Source: Gorillibacterium sp.
GTDB lineage: Bacteria; Bacillota; Bacilli; Paenibacillales; NBRC-103111
DNA length: 7,746 bases
Assembly (NCBI GenBank): GCA_023511325.1
Contig: JAIMBU010000098.1
Location: forward strand, 1-7,746
Reading direction: 5' to 3'
Within the stretch, counting starts at the first letter, position 1, and each line of letters begins with the position of its first letter. The notes under the pieces are model-generated. The model saw nothing but the letters and a program-made list of their open reading frames with translations, searched no databases and was not told the origin of the DNA. Shown in pieces: positions 7,698 to 7,746 of the stretch. The position numbers and the translations under genes were made by a program.

Positions 7698-7718
7698 ACA
7701 ATAGTTGCCACAATAGTT
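7698..7718. repeat. Short direct repeat downstream of ysxC
   Basis: ACAATAGTT occurs at 7698-7706 and again at 7710-7718, separated by three bases, a 12-base period. It lies 11 bases past the ysxC stop in an A/T-rich stretch. It could be a binding site for the next gene's regulation or chance in low-complexity sequence. The remaining bases to 7746 show no gene, promoter or terminator I can support. Confidence 0.5.
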
Positions 7719-7746
7719 ACAAATATAAATCACTGAGTAATTAGAC

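Noticed and set aside
7705..7730. TTGCCA followed by TATAAA as a promoter after ysxC
   Set aside because: The spacing of about 13 bases is too short for a sigma-A promoter.

Overview
The window reads as ordinary chromosome from a spore-forming Gram-positive of the Bacilli, most probably Paenibacillus or a close relative. The gene order clpP-clpX, then lonB, lonA and ysxC, the purine-rich ribosome binding sites, the moderate G+C content and the presence of LonB (a Lon paralogue of endospore formers) all point there. The assignment is from recognition of protein families and synteny, not from a database search. All genes are on the plus strand.

Layout: 1-91 is the 3' end of clpP. clpX (106-1359) follows after 14 bases and completes the ClpXP protease. 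A 94-base gap holds a long stem-loop with a short T run, probably a leaky terminator. ispG (1454-2575), an iron-sulfur enzyme of the MEP isoprenoid pathway, comes next and ends at a strong intrinsic terminator (2598-2634). A 227-base gap then carries a candidate forespore (sigma-F type) promoter, a perfect 6-base dyad overlapping a weak sigma-A-like promoter, and a very strong ribosome binding site for lonB (2803-4542), a membrane-anchored Lon paralogue without the N-terminal substrate domain. A 104-base gap carries a candidate sigma-A promoter for lonA (4647-6992), the full-length Lon protease. ysxC/engB (7009-7686), a ribosome-assembly GTPase, follows after 16 bases and is probably co-transcribed with lonA. 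The last 60 bases hold a short direct repeat and no recognisable gene.

How the genes work together: five of the six genes belong to protein quality control or ribosome assembly. ClpXP, LonB and LonA are three distinct ATP-driven proteases encoded side by side, two of them Lon paralogues with probably different promoters (sporulation versus vegetative growth). ispG is the functional outlier, bounded upstream by a probable leaky terminator and downstream by a strong one. I found no new biological system: no mobile element, CRISPR array, RNA gene or unknown protein. The points worth a second look are regulatory (the lonB promoter region and the clpX-ispG hairpin), contextual (ispG in a protease cluster) and C-terminal tails on LonB and YsxC.
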